Origin: Candidatus Competibacteraceae bacterium
GTDB taxonomy: Bacteria; Pseudomonadota; Gammaproteobacteria; Competibacterales; Competibacteraceae
Direction: 5' to 3'
DNA length: 56,659 bases
Assembly (NCBI GenBank): GCA_003989075.1
Contig: RXIX01000008.1
Location: forward strand, 1 to 56,659
Below, piece after piece: positions 16,191 to 26,000 of this stretch; within the stretch, counting starts at the first letter, position 1; each line of letters opens with the position of its first letter. The translations under genes were made by a program, and so were the position numbers. The notes beneath the pieces were generated by a model. The model worked only from the letters and a program-made list of their open reading frames with translations. It ran no database searches and was not told where the DNA came from.

Positions 16191-18185
16191 CTATTCGACA
16201 ATCAGCGTGATCCGGGGTCCGGCGGCTGTCTCGCCCTGCACCACCCGGGTCTGCAACCCCTGCCAGGCCGGCGCCAACAGATCCGCCGGGGCGCGGCTCA
16301 GCGGATCATCGATGGCAAAGGTAAACAGGTGCATGCGCGGCTCCAGCTTCTGGCGAATCAGGCTGCCGATCCAGATCGGCCGCTCCCCCTCGCGCAGGCG
16401 GGCATCGACATCCCAGAAACGCAGCACCCAGCGCAAGTGGGCATCCTCGTCATAACGCACCAGGGTCAGCGCATCCTCGCGGCCGGCATGGGTCTGCGGC
16501 AGCACCGGCAGCTCGTGCAAGGCCACCTGCGGACTCAGCCACAGCAGCATGCTCTTCAGCTCCAGCGCCGGCGGCAACTGCCAGCCGGCGGCCAGCAGCC
16601 GGGTTTCCAGCTCCTCGCGGCTGCCCGCCCACTGCAGCACAAAATCCTGCCGGCGCTGCCCGCCAAAATCACGGCGCCGCTGCGGCAGCTCGCGCCAGCC
16701 CTCCGCCCACCAATGCGCCTGTTCCTGCCACTGCAGGAGAGTACGCGACTGGTAGCGCTGCAGATCGGCGCGATAGTCGAGCGTCACATGCAGCAGATCC
16801 ATGACCAGCAGGGCCAGCACGCTATAGGCCAACAGCCCGCGCCAGGCCAGCACCGTCTGCCGGTGATGGTTATAGGCCAGCGCCAGCACCGCCACCCAGA
16901 TCAGCCCCAGACACAGCCCGGCCAGGGTATCGGTCAGCCAGTGCACGCCCAGATACAGCCGGGCAAAGGCGATCGGCACAATCAGAAACGCCGCCGCCAG
17001 ATACACGATCCAGCGTCGCGGCGGCGGCAGCTCGCGGGCAATCAGGGCCGCCAGAAAGCCAAACACCAGGGTGCTGAATGTGGCATGGCTGGAGGGGAAG
17101 GAATAACCCTGCAGACCGGCGGCGACCTCGGCCGGACTGGATACCGGCAGCAGCCAGCGAAACAGCAGGTTGGTGACCATGCCAAAGCCCAGCGCCGCCA
17201 GCCAGTGCCAGGCCGCCGAGCCGTTGCGCCGCCAGACCAGCCAGCCAAACACCACCACGCTCAGCGGCAGAGTCACCTGATAATCGCCCAGTTCAGCGGT
17301 AAACACCATCAGGGCATCAGCCCAGGGCGTGCGCAGTTCCTGGAAAAAGTGGTACAGGCTCTGATCCAGACCGCTGGGCAATTGATGACCGGCCGCACTC
17401 AGGCTCAGGCTGAGCAGCAGCACACTGCCCAGCAGCAGCACCGCCAGGGTCGCCAGACCGCGCAGTTCGCCTTTTTCCGGATCAAGCAGCGAGGCGCCAA
17501 TCGGGCCAATCAGGCGCCGGCCATGGCTCCAGGTGGAAAAGCGCTGCAGCCAGTCGGTCGCGTGGGCCTGGAACAGGCGCACGGCATGCGTCACCAGCCA
17601 GGTGGTCAGCCACAACAGGACGGCGATGATCAGAATCAGCACCACCAGCCGCCCGGCCACCCGCGAGGCGATCTCCAGCGAGGCGCCAAATGCCATCCCC
17701 GGCACCAGATAGGCCGGTGCCCACAGGATCGCCGAAACCACGTTGGCGATCATGAAATCGCGCCAGCTCATGTCCATCATCCCGGCCACGGTGGGAATGG
17801 TGCCGCGCACCGGGCCGAAAAAGCGCCCAAACAGCACACCCTTGCCGCCGTGCTTGCGGAAAAAATCCTCACTGCGCCCGATCAGTTCCGGGTGGCGGGT
17901 GAACGGCCAAACCCGGCGCACGCCCTGATGAAACACCCGGCCAATCCAGAAGCTGATGGCATCGCCGGCCACCGCGCCCAGCGCCGACCACCAGTAGGCT
18001 GACCAGAAGTCGACATGACCGAGGCCAATGAAAGCGCCCAGGGTGAACATGATCAGGGCGCCGGGGATGATGACGCCGACGATGGTCAGCGATTCACACA
18101 GGGCGGTGATGAAAATCGCGGCACTCATCCAACCGGGATGGGCCGCGATCCACTCGAACATCGCATTGACGAACTCGGACTGCAT
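16191..18185 (-). CDS. DedA - PAP2 phosphatase - LssY-type fusion membrane protein
   Basis: A 664-residue polytopic protein. Residues about 1-200 are a DedA/SNARE-associated domain (ESLTIVGVIIPGALIMFTLG, then FFGPVRGTIPTVAGMM with the conserved R and G-P motif). Residues about 225-430 are a PAP2 phosphatase-like membrane domain with SFPSSHATFSTLVFGF and ARLYLGVHWLTDTLAGL carrying the catalytic His pair. The last 180 residues resemble the LssY C-terminal soluble domain. DedA proteins flip undecaprenyl phosphate or phospholipid; PAP2 enzymes dephosphorylate lipid pyrophosphates, so a lipid-carrier recycling role is plausible. The usual first PAP2 motif (K-x6-RP) is not evident: the region reads LLFRWLLPVSSP. 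Activity is therefore not certain. Confidence 0.9.
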   Translation of the reverse strand: MQSEFVNAMFEWIAAHPGWMSAAIFITALCESLTIVGVIIPGALIMFTLGAFIGLGHVDFWSAYWWSALGAVAGDAISFWIGRVFHQGVRRVWPFTRHPELIGRSEDFFRKHGGKGVLFGRFFGPVRGTIPTVAGMMDMSWRDFMIANVVSAILWAPAYLVPGMAFGASLEIASRVAGRLVVLILIIAVLLWLTTWLVTHAVRLFQAHATDWLQRFSTWSHGRRLIGPIGASLLDPEKGELRGLATLAVLLLGSVLLLSLSLSAAGHQLPSGLDQSLYHFFQELRTPWADALMVFTAELGDYQVTLPLSVVVFGWLVWRRNGSAAWHWLAALGFGMVTNLLFRWLLPVSSPAEVAAGLQGYSFPSSHATFSTLVFGFLAALIARELPPPRRWIVYLAAAFLIVPIAFARLYLGVHWLTDTLAGLCLGLIWVAVLALAYNHHRQTVLAWRGLLAYSVLALLVMDLLHVTLDYRADLQRYQSRTLLQWQEQAHWWAEGWRELPQRRRDFGGQRRQDFVLQWAGSREELETRLLAAGWQLPPALELKSMLLWLSPQVALHELPVLPQTHAGREDALTLVRYDEDAHLRWVLRFWDVDARLREGERPIWIGSLIRQKLEPRMHLFTFAIDDPLSRAPADLLAPAWQGLQTRVVQGETAAGPRITLIVE

Positions 18186-18355
18186 GGCAGGATGATTTTC
18201 AGGTGGCGGTTGGGTCGGGGGCGTCGGCGTCGAGCTTGTTGTGTGCCGAAATTATGCGGGTGAACGACGCCTTATGCCACAGCAGGACGCAACTTTGCCA
18301 CCACGCCCAGGCCGCCCGCCGCTCGCGCGGGTGGGTACTCCAAGGGATTGAATCG
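18186..18355. other. Intergenic stretch upstream of the DedA-PAP2 gene
   Basis: With element B this makes a 411-bp gap without a gene. I see no convincing open frame or RNA; the promoter of the DedA-PAP2 gene presumably lies here but is not clear by eye. Confidence 0.3.
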
Positions 18356-18529
18356 GGACTTTCGCTTTTCGTCATTCCCGCGTATGCGGGAATCCAGAAG
18401 GTCAGATACAGACTCAATATCGCGTCATTCGTCATTCCCGCGTATGCGGGAATCCAGTAGCGTGTTGAAAAGAATGGATACCCGCTTTCGCGGGTATGAC
18501 GGAAAAAGCAAGGTAAGCGAAAGTCCTGT
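18356..18529. repeat. MITE-like composite element B (three hairpins), inverted relative to element A
   Basis: Bounded by GGGACTTTCGC on the left and GCGAAAGTCC on the right. It contains two ATTCCCGC-GTAT-GCGGGAAT hairpins (18371-18396 and 18431-18456) and one ATACCCGC-TTTC-GCGGGTAT hairpin near 18478-18498. The right 100 bp match element A (13401-13513) in reverse orientation, including the spacer TAGCGTGTTGAAAAGAATGG. The duplicated hairpin makes it about 60 bp longer than A. Confidence 0.7.
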
Positions 18530-18596
18530 GAATATGGCTTGAGCAGTCGTGCGGCAAACCTCGTCCTGTACGGCGGGGCCTGCCGCAGCACCGGAT

Positions 18597-18974
18597 TCAG
18601 CGATTCTCCGCCCAATCGCCGTTGCGGATCCTGCTGACCAGTTTCGCCAACTCATGATCAGGCACGTCGTTCAGGCAGCGGATCAATTCCGTAAACAGGA
18701 CCGGCCGCCGCATGATGATCTCGCGTACATCGCTGGAAATCTTGCCCGCCAGAGCCAGCAGATAATCAAAATCCTCGCCGAGATCAGCCGCCAGACGCCG
18801 AATCGCGTCTTCCGACGGCGGCAAGGCATTGCCCCGCTCGATTCTGCTCAGATAACCCGGTGCAAGACCAACGCGCAAAGCGGTCTGACGAATTGAATAG
18901 CGGTTATTGGCTTGACGATAGCGTTCGCGCAACAAACGGGTATGGTGACCAAAGTGTTCCATGACGACCCCCAA
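18597..18974 (-). CDS. XRE-family helix-turn-helix regulator
   Basis: A protein of 121-125 residues. After MEHFGHHTRLLRERYRQANN comes a lambda-repressor-type HTH (YSIRQTALRVGLAPGYLSRI ERGNALPPSEDAIRRLAADLG), then a helical tail that includes ISSDVREIIMRRPVLFTELI. This layout is that of small XRE regulators near stress or toxin-antitoxin loci; the target is unknown. ATG at 18974 or the internal ATG at 18962 are possible; the latter has GGGGG nine bases before it. It is a single gene with its own AT-rich upstream region, which includes a perfect inverted repeat at 19051-19064 that may be its operator. Confidence 0.85.
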   Translation of the reverse strand: MGVVMEHFGHHTRLLRERYRQANNRYSIRQTALRVGLAPGYLSRIERGNALPPSEDAIRRLAADLGEDFDYLLALAGKISSDVREIIMRRPVLFTELIRCLNDVPDHELAKLVSRIRNGDWAENR

Positions 18975-19050
18975 TAATATATATCAAAATAATGACGTTA
19001 AGCAGGATTTCAGCTTGTGAAATGGGTCAGCGATAGACCCAAAAAAAAAC

Positions 19051-19064
19051 ACGATATGTATCGT
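19051..19064. promoter_or_regulatory. Perfect inverted repeat, possible operator upstream of the XRE gene
   Basis: ACGATA-TG-TATCGT is a perfect 14-bp inverted repeat about 80-90 bp before the XRE gene start, in AT-rich DNA. Size and symmetry suit a dimeric HTH regulator, but there is only one copy and no independent support. Confidence 0.35.
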
Positions 19065-19147
19065 TATCTGTATATAAGCAAAACCGGGGCCAGACGATGA
19101 TTCCTGGCAAAAAGCCATCAAAAATTATCCAAAATACAGTTGGATAA

Positions 19148-19175
19148 CAAAAAAAAAGCACCCCATAAGGGTGCT
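19148..19175 (-). terminator. Rho-independent terminator of the CHASE2/response-regulator operon
   Basis: On the minus strand AGCACCC-TTATG-GGGTGCT is followed by a run of nine T. It lies about 125 bp after the stop of the sigma-54 response regulator gene, in the right orientation to end that operon. Confidence 0.88.
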
Positions 19176-19301
19176 CGGAGGATTCTAAAGGGATGCTAAA
19201 ATTCCAGCGGGTTTTTCATTTTGAAACGTCTATTTCAACCACCCCTTTCAAAGTGAAAAATGGAACCGTGCAATACCGCCCGGCCGGAACGATCAGGATG
19301 A

Positions 19302-20690
19302 TCAGGCTGAGAGTCGGTTCTGGCGCAGCCGACGCCAGAGCGTGGTCCGGCTGATACCCAATTCCTGCGCAACCAGACCGAGATTGCCGGCATGCTTGTC
19401 CAGCAGGCGCTCAATCTCAGACCGCTCAATCTGTTCCAGTCGTGACAGACCGGTATGATTCAATGACGCCATTGGCAGCCATTCGCCTAGGTCAAGTTGC
19501 GGACCGGTATTCAGCAGCACGGCGCGCTCAATCAGATTTTCCAGTTCGCGGATATTGCCCGGATAATCGTAATCGCATAGCACCTGCAAGGCTTCGGTAC
19601 TGATCCGGGTCACCGGGCGCCGCAGGGCCTGGCCAAATTTCTTCAAACTGTGTTCGACCAGCGCTGGAATATCGCTCAGCCGTTCGCGCAGCGGCGGCAT
19701 ATGAAGCGGAAAGACATTGATGCGGTAATACAAATCCGCGCGAAAACGGCCCGCACGGACCTCCTGTTCCAAATCGCGATTGGTGGCGACAATGATGCGC
19801 ACATCGGCATGCTGATAGTGGCTTTCGCCGACGCGCCGGAAACGGCCATCCTGCAGCACCTGCAATAACTTGGCCTGCAGGGCCGGACTCATTTCACTGA
19901 TCTCATCCAGCAGCAGAGTGCCGCCGTTGGCCGTTTCGAACAGGCCCTTATGGTCGCGCACCGCGCCGGTGAAGGCGCCGCGCCGATGCCCAAACAGCTC
20001 GCTTTCCAGCAGCGCCTCGGACAGCGAACTGCAGTTCTGTTCGATGAAGATGCTGTCACGGCGCGGCCCGTGGTGATGAATGTAGCGGGCCAGCAGGGTT
20101 TTGCCGGTGCCGGTTTCGCCGGTCAGCAACACGGTCGCCGAACTGTCGAGCACCCGGTTCACCTGATCGAGCACACTGCGCAGAGCGGGGCTCTTGCCGA
20201 TGACGTCGAGGTCGCGCGTGTCCTGACCGATGCGCTGCCGCAGCAAGCGGTTTTCATCGTGCAGCCGGGCGTTAGCCAGGCGCAATTCCTCCAGCAACCG
20301 CTGGTTTTCCACAATCAATTCGTAGCTTTGCAGGGCGCGCTTAACCATGACGCGCAGTTCCTGCCGCTCCCAGGGCTTGACGATGTATTGATAGATATGG
20401 CCGCGATTGATCGCGTCGATCAGGGCGGCGTTATCGGTATAGCCGGTGAGGGTGATGCGAATGATGCGCGGGTCAATCTGGATCACCCGCTCGAACATTT
20501 CCACGCCGGTCATGTCCGGCATGCGCTGATCGGCGATGATCAGGGCGATCTGCCGCTCAGTCTTGAGGATTTCCAGGGCTTCCAGGGCGCTGTTGGCGGT
20601 GAAGACCTGATAATCAGCCTCGAAGGTCAGCTCAAGAGTGCGCAGAATTTCCTTTTCATCATCGACGATCAACAGGCTGTGGCGCTTCAT
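19302..20690 (-). CDS. Sigma-54-dependent response regulator (NtrC family)
   Basis: A 462-residue three-domain protein. The receiver (residues 1-120) has D10/D11, phospho-acceptor D54 in LIIADQRMPDM and K in YIVKPWE. The AAA+ domain has LLTGETGTGKT (Walker A, near 188), the sigma-54 contact loop GHRRGAFTGAV near 240 and GGTLLLDEISEM (Walker B). The C-terminus is a Fis-type HTH (GNLGLVAQELGISRTTLWRR). It would activate sigma-54 promoters on phosphorylation. Its ATG overlaps the stop of the CHASE2 histidine kinase as ATGA, so the kinase is its cognate partner. The receiver's extension into a YQYIVKPWER motif resembles the HupR/HoxA-type group. Confidence 0.96.
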   Translation of the reverse strand: MKRHSLLIVDDEKEILRTLELTFEADYQVFTANSALEALEILKTERQIALIIADQRMPDMTGVEMFERVIQIDPRIIRITLTGYTDNAALIDAINRGHIYQYIVKPWERQELRVMVKRALQSYELIVENQRLLEELRLANARLHDENRLLRQRIGQDTRDLDVIGKSPALRSVLDQVNRVLDSSATVLLTGETGTGKTLLARYIHHHGPRRDSIFIEQNCSSLSEALLESELFGHRRGAFTGAVRDHKGLFETANGGTLLLDEISEMSPALQAKLLQVLQDGRFRRVGESHYQHADVRIIVATNRDLEQEVRAGRFRADLYYRINVFPLHMPPLRERLSDIPALVEHSLKKFGQALRRPVTRISTEALQVLCDYDYPGNIRELENLIERAVLLNTGPQLDLGEWLPMASLNHTGLSRLEQIERSEIERLLDKHAGNLGLVAQELGISRTTLWRRLRQNRLSA

Positions 20691-22738
20691 GACGCTCCCC
20701 GGGGCTGGCGAATTGGCAGTTCCAGTGTGAATTCACTGCCCCCATCAAGGCAACGGGTCACCTCGATTTTGCCACCGTGCTTTTGCGCAATACCGTAACT
20801 GATGCTCAGCCCCAGCCCGGTGCCGGCGCCGACGGCCTTGGTGGTGAAGAAGGGATCAAATAGCCTGTTCATGTGTTCCTCGGCAATGCCCACGCCGTTG
20901 TCGCGGATCGCAATACGCACGCGCTCACCCGGCGTGACGGTGCAAGTACGAATCCAGACCTCACCCTGGCCGGGAATGGCCTGCGCGGCGTTTTGCAGTA
21001 GATTCATGAAAATCTGATTGATCTGCCCCGGATAGCATTCCACCCGCGGCAGCCCGCCATATTCACGATGCACGCTGATCCGTCCCCGGTATTGCGCTTC
21101 GAGCAGGGTCAGCGTCGATTCAAGACCCTCATGCAAATCGGCCAGCACCAGACCGGTATCGTCGGTGCGCGAAAACGTGCGCAGATCCAGCACGATCTTC
21201 TTCACCCGCGTCGTGCCATCGCGGCAACTGGTGATCAGTTCACGCAGGGTCGCGCGGATCTTGTCCGGATCAGCGGCCGGATTACGTCCGTCCAGTGCTG
21301 CGGCCAGCCGCTCGGTATAGTCCTCGATCAAATCCAGATTGCCATGCACATAACTGATGGGATTATTCAGTTCATGGGCAACGCCCGCCACCAGCAGGCC
21401 CAGCGAGGCCATTTTCTCGGCTTGCGTCAACTGCTGCTGGGCGCGGCCCAATTCCTGATAGGCGGTTTCAATCTGCTGGTGGCGCTGCTGCAATTCCTGG
21501 TTGGCGCTGGACAGCTCCTGGGTGCGGGCGGCGATTTTGTCTTCCAGATCGCGGTTCATCTCCTCCAGCATCTGGCGGCGTTCACGCTCGGCATTGAGCG
21601 CGCGCAGCAGCAACAGCCCGCCATGCACCAGCGCCACGATCACGAGCGCGGCAACGACCGGCAGGCACAGCCCGAGGTGGGCAAACAGCCACTCGGCGCA
21701 CGCTACGCACAGCGCCGCGATCAGCACACTCGCCAGTGTCGCGGCAACTGGATTGATCCAGACCAGCAGCAGGCCGGTCAGCAGCGCCAAGCTCAGCAGG
21801 ATCAGCGTCCGTGCCAGCGGCGCCGGCTCGGTCAGGAACTGTTCCGCCAGCAGATCAGCGATGATCTCGGCCTGAATTTCCACGCCAGCCGCTGCCTCTC
21901 CATTCACCCAGGAAAATGGCGTCAGGAACATATCGCCGGACAGGCGCTGTGGTTCCGGAATCGCCTCCAGCCAGCGCCCGACCAGCACGATCTTGTCCGC
22001 GAAAAGGCCCGGCGGCAACATACGCTCGAACTGTAAAGCCTGATAGTAGGAAACGGCTTTGATGGTTTTCGGCGGTCCCTGATAGTTGATCAAGTGTTCC
22101 TGCAAGAAATCGATTGGCTTGAGCTGTCTTGCGAGCGGCAGCGTGGCGTGTTCTGACTGCGGACTGTGCTGCAAGGCGCGCCGCACCACCTGCAGGGCAA
22201 AGGACGGCATATCCGGCGCCAAGAGCCGCGCCCGCCGCACCACGCCATCCCGGTCGATGCCGACAAAGGGATTGCCCACCGTGGCCACGTCGCGCAGCAG
22301 CGGCATGGGATCAACGCGCAGGGTATGCCGAAACATAGGATCGTCCACCGCCGCCAGCGCACTGACCAGCACCACGTTGCCGCTCTCCTGCACGGCACGG
22401 GCGAATGCCTGATCCTCAGCCGGTTGCGAAGGCTCCGAGAACAAAATATCAAAGCCAATCACCCGCGCGCCGGCCTGATTGAGTTTTTGAATCAACTGCG
22501 CATGCAGGCTGCGCGGCCAAGGCCATTGCTGACCGATTTCGGCCATGGAGGCTTCATCAATGGCGACGATGATGACCGATTCCGGCGCCGGCAAGGGACC
22601 ACGCAGGGTAAACAGCAGATCCAGACCCTTAAGTTCGAGAACGGCAAAAAAAGGCATCTGGCTCAGAAGCAGCGTGATCCCGCAAGCCACGGCAGCAACC
22701 AACGCCGCCGGCAGGATGCGAACTTTCCTGATTGACAC
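20687..22738 (-). CDS. CHASE2-domain sensor histidine kinase
   Basis: A 683-residue inner-membrane kinase. An N-terminal helix is followed by a CHASE2 extracytoplasmic domain (LKGLDLLFTLRGPLPAPESV, VIIVAIDEASMAEIGQQWPW, DRDGVVRRARLL). Then come about three closely spaced helices (near residues 315-380), a coiled coil, a HisKA box with AHELNNPISYVHGN (His near 454) and a HATPase domain (NLLQNAAQAIPG, DNGVGIAEEHMNRLFDPFFT, GTGLGLSIS). The start is a GTG with GGGG a few bases upstream. It is coupled by ATGA overlap to the NtrC-type regulator and lies downstream of the FecR-barrel gene and a small protein on the same strand. CHASE2 senses unknown periplasmic signals; here the FecR-like giant is a candidate partner. 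Confidence 0.95.
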   Translation of the reverse strand: MSIRKVRILPAALVAAVACGITLLLSQMPFFAVLELKGLDLLFTLRGPLPAPESVIIVAIDEASMAEIGQQWPWPRSLHAQLIQKLNQAGARVIGFDILFSEPSQPAEDQAFARAVQESGNVVLVSALAAVDDPMFRHTLRVDPMPLLRDVATVGNPFVGIDRDGVVRRARLLAPDMPSFALQVVRRALQHSPQSEHATLPLARQLKPIDFLQEHLINYQGPPKTIKAVSYYQALQFERMLPPGLFADKIVLVGRWLEAIPEPQRLSGDMFLTPFSWVNGEAAAGVEIQAEIIADLLAEQFLTEPAPLARTLILLSLALLTGLLLVWINPVAATLASVLIAALCVACAEWLFAHLGLCLPVVAALVIVALVHGGLLLLRALNAERERRQMLEEMNRDLEDKIAARTQELSSANQELQQRHQQIETAYQELGRAQQQLTQAEKMASLGLLVAGVAHELNNPISYVHGNLDLIEDYTERLAAALDGRNPAADPDKIRATLRELITSCRDGTTRVKKIVLDLRTFSRTDDTGLVLADLHEGLESTLTLLEAQYRGRISVHREYGGLPRVECYPGQINQIFMNLLQNAAQAIPGQGEVWIRTCTVTPGERVRIAIRDNGVGIAEEHMNRLFDPFFTTKAVGAGTGLGLSISYGIAQKHGGKIEVTRCLDGGSEFTLELPIRQPRGAS

Positions 22739-22747
22739 GGCCCCGAC

Positions 22748-22984
22748 TCAGACTGGACAGGGATCCTTCCAGACCAGCCGGCCATTCACCAGCACCCAGC
22801 AACCGCTTTGGGCTTGCCCGGCACTGGCACGCACAGTGACAAAAGGCTGATCTGCATTGATCGAAGCCAGGTCAAGCTGCACGACATGGGTCTTGCCATC
22901 GGCATCGGTGATAACCACCCACACGGTATTGGCCTCGGGCCTGGATAGAGCCTCCAGAGATACCGCAGAACCTGTTAAGCGCAT
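22748..22984 (-). CDS. Small hypothetical protein between FecR-barrel and CHASE2 kinase genes
   Basis: A 78-residue protein starting MRLTGSAVSLEALSRPEANT, with beta-rich VWVVITDADGKTHVVQLDLA and ending GCWVLVNGRLVWKDPCPV. A strong GAGGAGG lies six bases before the ATG at 22982-22984, which is preferred over an ATG six codons upstream. There is no signal peptide or membrane segment. It is placed 24 bp after the FecR-barrel gene and 9 bp before the kinase start, so it is certainly in the operon. I do not recognise the family; the two Cys near the C-terminus are notable. It may be a cytoplasmic accessory of the signalling system. Confidence 0.7.
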   Translation of the reverse strand: MRLTGSAVSLEALSRPEANTVWVVITDADGKTHVVQLDLASINADQPFVTVRASAGQAQSGCWVLVNGRLVWKDPCPV

Positions 22985-23008
22985 TGCATGCCTCCTCGGC
23001 AAACACGA

Positions 23009-26000
23009 CTAGAAATTCAGGGTTACCCGTCCGAAAAAAGTCCGCTCGGGGATATACAGTGGATTGGCGCCTCTTTGACCCACACCGGTCTGAAAGCTGT
23101 TGTCCTGGAAGTTGAATTCACGATCGAACAGGTTCCTCACCTCAAAGGCCACCAGACCCAGGCGCTTGGGCAGGCGATAACCCAGACCGGCATTGACCAC
23201 CGTGAAATTCTCGCTTTCCGCTGGCAGGGGGGTAAACGACGACAGATCCAGATACTGAATTCTCTGATTGACATAAGCCACGCCAAGCCCGGCAAAGAAC
23301 CCGGAAGGATCGAAATACTGAACGCTCAAGGGCACAGTGAGGGTACGCAACTGGTGAGGCGTGCCCATGAAAATTTCCGTCAACAGACCTTCCTGGATTT
23401 CAAAATCCTCATACAGCCACTTGGCGCTTAGCGCCCACTCCCGACTGGGCATCCAGTACAGATAGGCGCTATAGAAATTATTATGATTCTTCTGAATTTC
23501 ATAGAACTCCGGCACATCCAGCGTCCCGAAGGGTACATCATTATCCTGGCTCAGCGCCTCCAGCCCGCCGAACAGGGTTTTGCTGAACCGCACATCAAGA
23601 CCCACACCATAGTTCTTCGATACCGTCATATTGAAATAGTCATTGAGCTGGTTAAATCCAGCAATCTGCGTAGGCTCAATGGTCTGCTCAACTGAATTCG
23701 CACGCTTTACCGTCTTGAACGCAGCGGCGCGCAGTGACAGAAAGTCGTTGATCGCCCATTGCACACCCAGCTTTGGATTGAACTCATTCAGCTTGGCGGA
23801 TGGATCGTCCGTTGATTCATAACCAAGACCCACGGTCCAGATCACGCGCTCGGGCAGATTGATATTGGCGTAGCCATAGATGTTCTGCTGGGAACTGTTG
23901 GTGTCAGGCTGGACAAAGCCCACAAATTCGTTATCAAACGAATAGGCGCCCAGTCCGGTGATAATGTTGAATTGATCAGCCCGGTACAGCATCTGGGCCT
24001 CGGCCTGAGTGCCCTTATCACGCGCGCCGATGGATTCGTTGATCCGGGTATAGGTCAGGACATCGCTCTGATCTTTGTAAATGACGGAAGCGATCAGATC
24101 AGTGTGTGGCGATAGCGAATAGCGCGCGCCAACGCGGGCTGTTTCCTGGCTGAAATCCTGCTGCTGAAAGGCGCGGAACGCTCCATCAAAACTGGAAACC
24201 AGATCGCCGTTAGCCGTATCCCGGCGCCGATATTCAGCCTGCAGACTGAAATCAGCAGTGACGGCAAACTGCGCAAACAGGTTATAGATGTCGTGTTCCA
24301 GATCATTATTCTCGCGATAGCCGTTACTCTGGTAGTGAAACTGGCCGACGCTGTAGGACCAGCGATCCGTCAGTCCGGACAGCACCAGATTATCGGCCCA
24401 GGTATCCAGACTGCCGCCCAGCGCCGAAGCAAGCAGGGTCGCGCGATCCTGCACGAACAGCGGATTGAATTCATACAGTGACGGGGTGAGCGGGCCACCC
24501 TGTGCCAGCATCAACTTGGTTTCAGCCATTTGCGGCTGAATCGGATTCATATTGATCGGCTGCAATAACTGCGATTGCAGCAATTCACTGACCCGCGCCG
24601 GCTCCCGATTCGGCAAGGCCATATAGGAATCCGCCAGCAAGCGGTGGGCTGAATAATTGGCGGGATCGCGATTGACGGATTGCCAGCCCTCGCGCAGACC
24701 CAGTTCAGTGAATCCAACTTCATTGTAAATCCGCCCCAGGGTCGCGGAGCGGGTCGCCAGATCTTCGTCCAGCAACAGACGCGAACGATACACCGCCCGG
24801 TCATTATTCAATTCGATGGATTTTTGCAGACTCTCTACCGCCTGCACCGGCCGATTGATGCTCTGCAGGCGAATCGCGTCATACAGATAGGGCGTCGGAT
24901 CATGCGGGTCCAGTTGCTTGGCAATGTCCAGATATTTTGCCGCACGTGGATCATCCTTGATTTCATAAAACGCCTTGCCGAGATAACTGTTATAAAGCGC
25001 AACGCGCGGCTCCAGCAGCGTGGCCTTGCGCATGGCCTCCAGCGCTGCGGCGTCCTGGTTATGCCGGAACAGCGCCAGTCCGAGACCCAGTTGCGGCAGG
25101 CCAAGGGTCGAATCCTGGCCGATGGCGTTCTGAAACGCCGTGCGGGCTTCGTCAACCCGATGATTCGCCAACTGCACGAATCCCCAAACGGTATTGACCA
25201 TCGCGTCATCCGGCGCGTACTGCCGTGCCTGCTGCGCAGCCTTGACCGCTGCCCGCAAGCGCCCCATGCTCAGCAGCAGGCTGCTTTCCTGCACCCGCGC
25301 CCGAACATTGTCCGGCTGCAGTGCGACGGCTTTTTGCGCCGCTGCCAGCGCCGCATCCAGATCAAACCCGGCCTGTCGCGCCAGACTCAGGCTGAGATAC
25401 GCAGCGGCCGAATGCGGATCAACCTCCACCGCACGCTCGGCGCTCGCCAGCGCTGCGGCATTGCGGTTCTGCACCAGGGCAATACTGGTACGCAGACTGT
25501 AGGCATCGGCATCGCGCACATTCAGCGCCAGCGCCCGATCAATGGCCTGTTCAGCGGCGGGAATGCGTCCGGCCAGCAATTCGCGGCGCGCTACGCCGGT
25601 CCAATAGCCCGGCGCCTGCGGATCAGTGACAGCAGCGACCGGGGCGCCACCGGTCGGGTCGGGATAGTAAAGCGACCATTGCACCGCATCGAGCGGATTG
25701 AGCAGCACGGTCTTGCGCGGCGCCTCGCCCAGGCGAACATCAGCCTGTTCATCAGCAGCCACCAGCACGCTGCCTTGCGGATTGCTGAATTCGACCAGAC
25801 CGTTCAGCACCGCCAGCCGCGCGCTCGCGTCCGGTGCCACCGCCAGATTGAATTCGGTGCCACGAATGGTCGCGGTAGCCGGCACAGTCTGGATGTCGAG
25901 TGGCTGACCGCTGCTGCGCACCCAGATTTCACCGCTGAGCACGCGCAGCACACTGCGCAGCGCCTCGCTCGTGGTGGCGATAAACCCTTCGGGCGCCGGC

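Noticed and set aside
19024..19050. Hairpin GGGTC-AGCGATA-GACCC next to an A/T homopolymer as a terminator
   Set aside because: The T-run lies before the hairpin on the minus strand and is an A-run after it on the plus strand, so it has the wrong orientation for termination on either strand.
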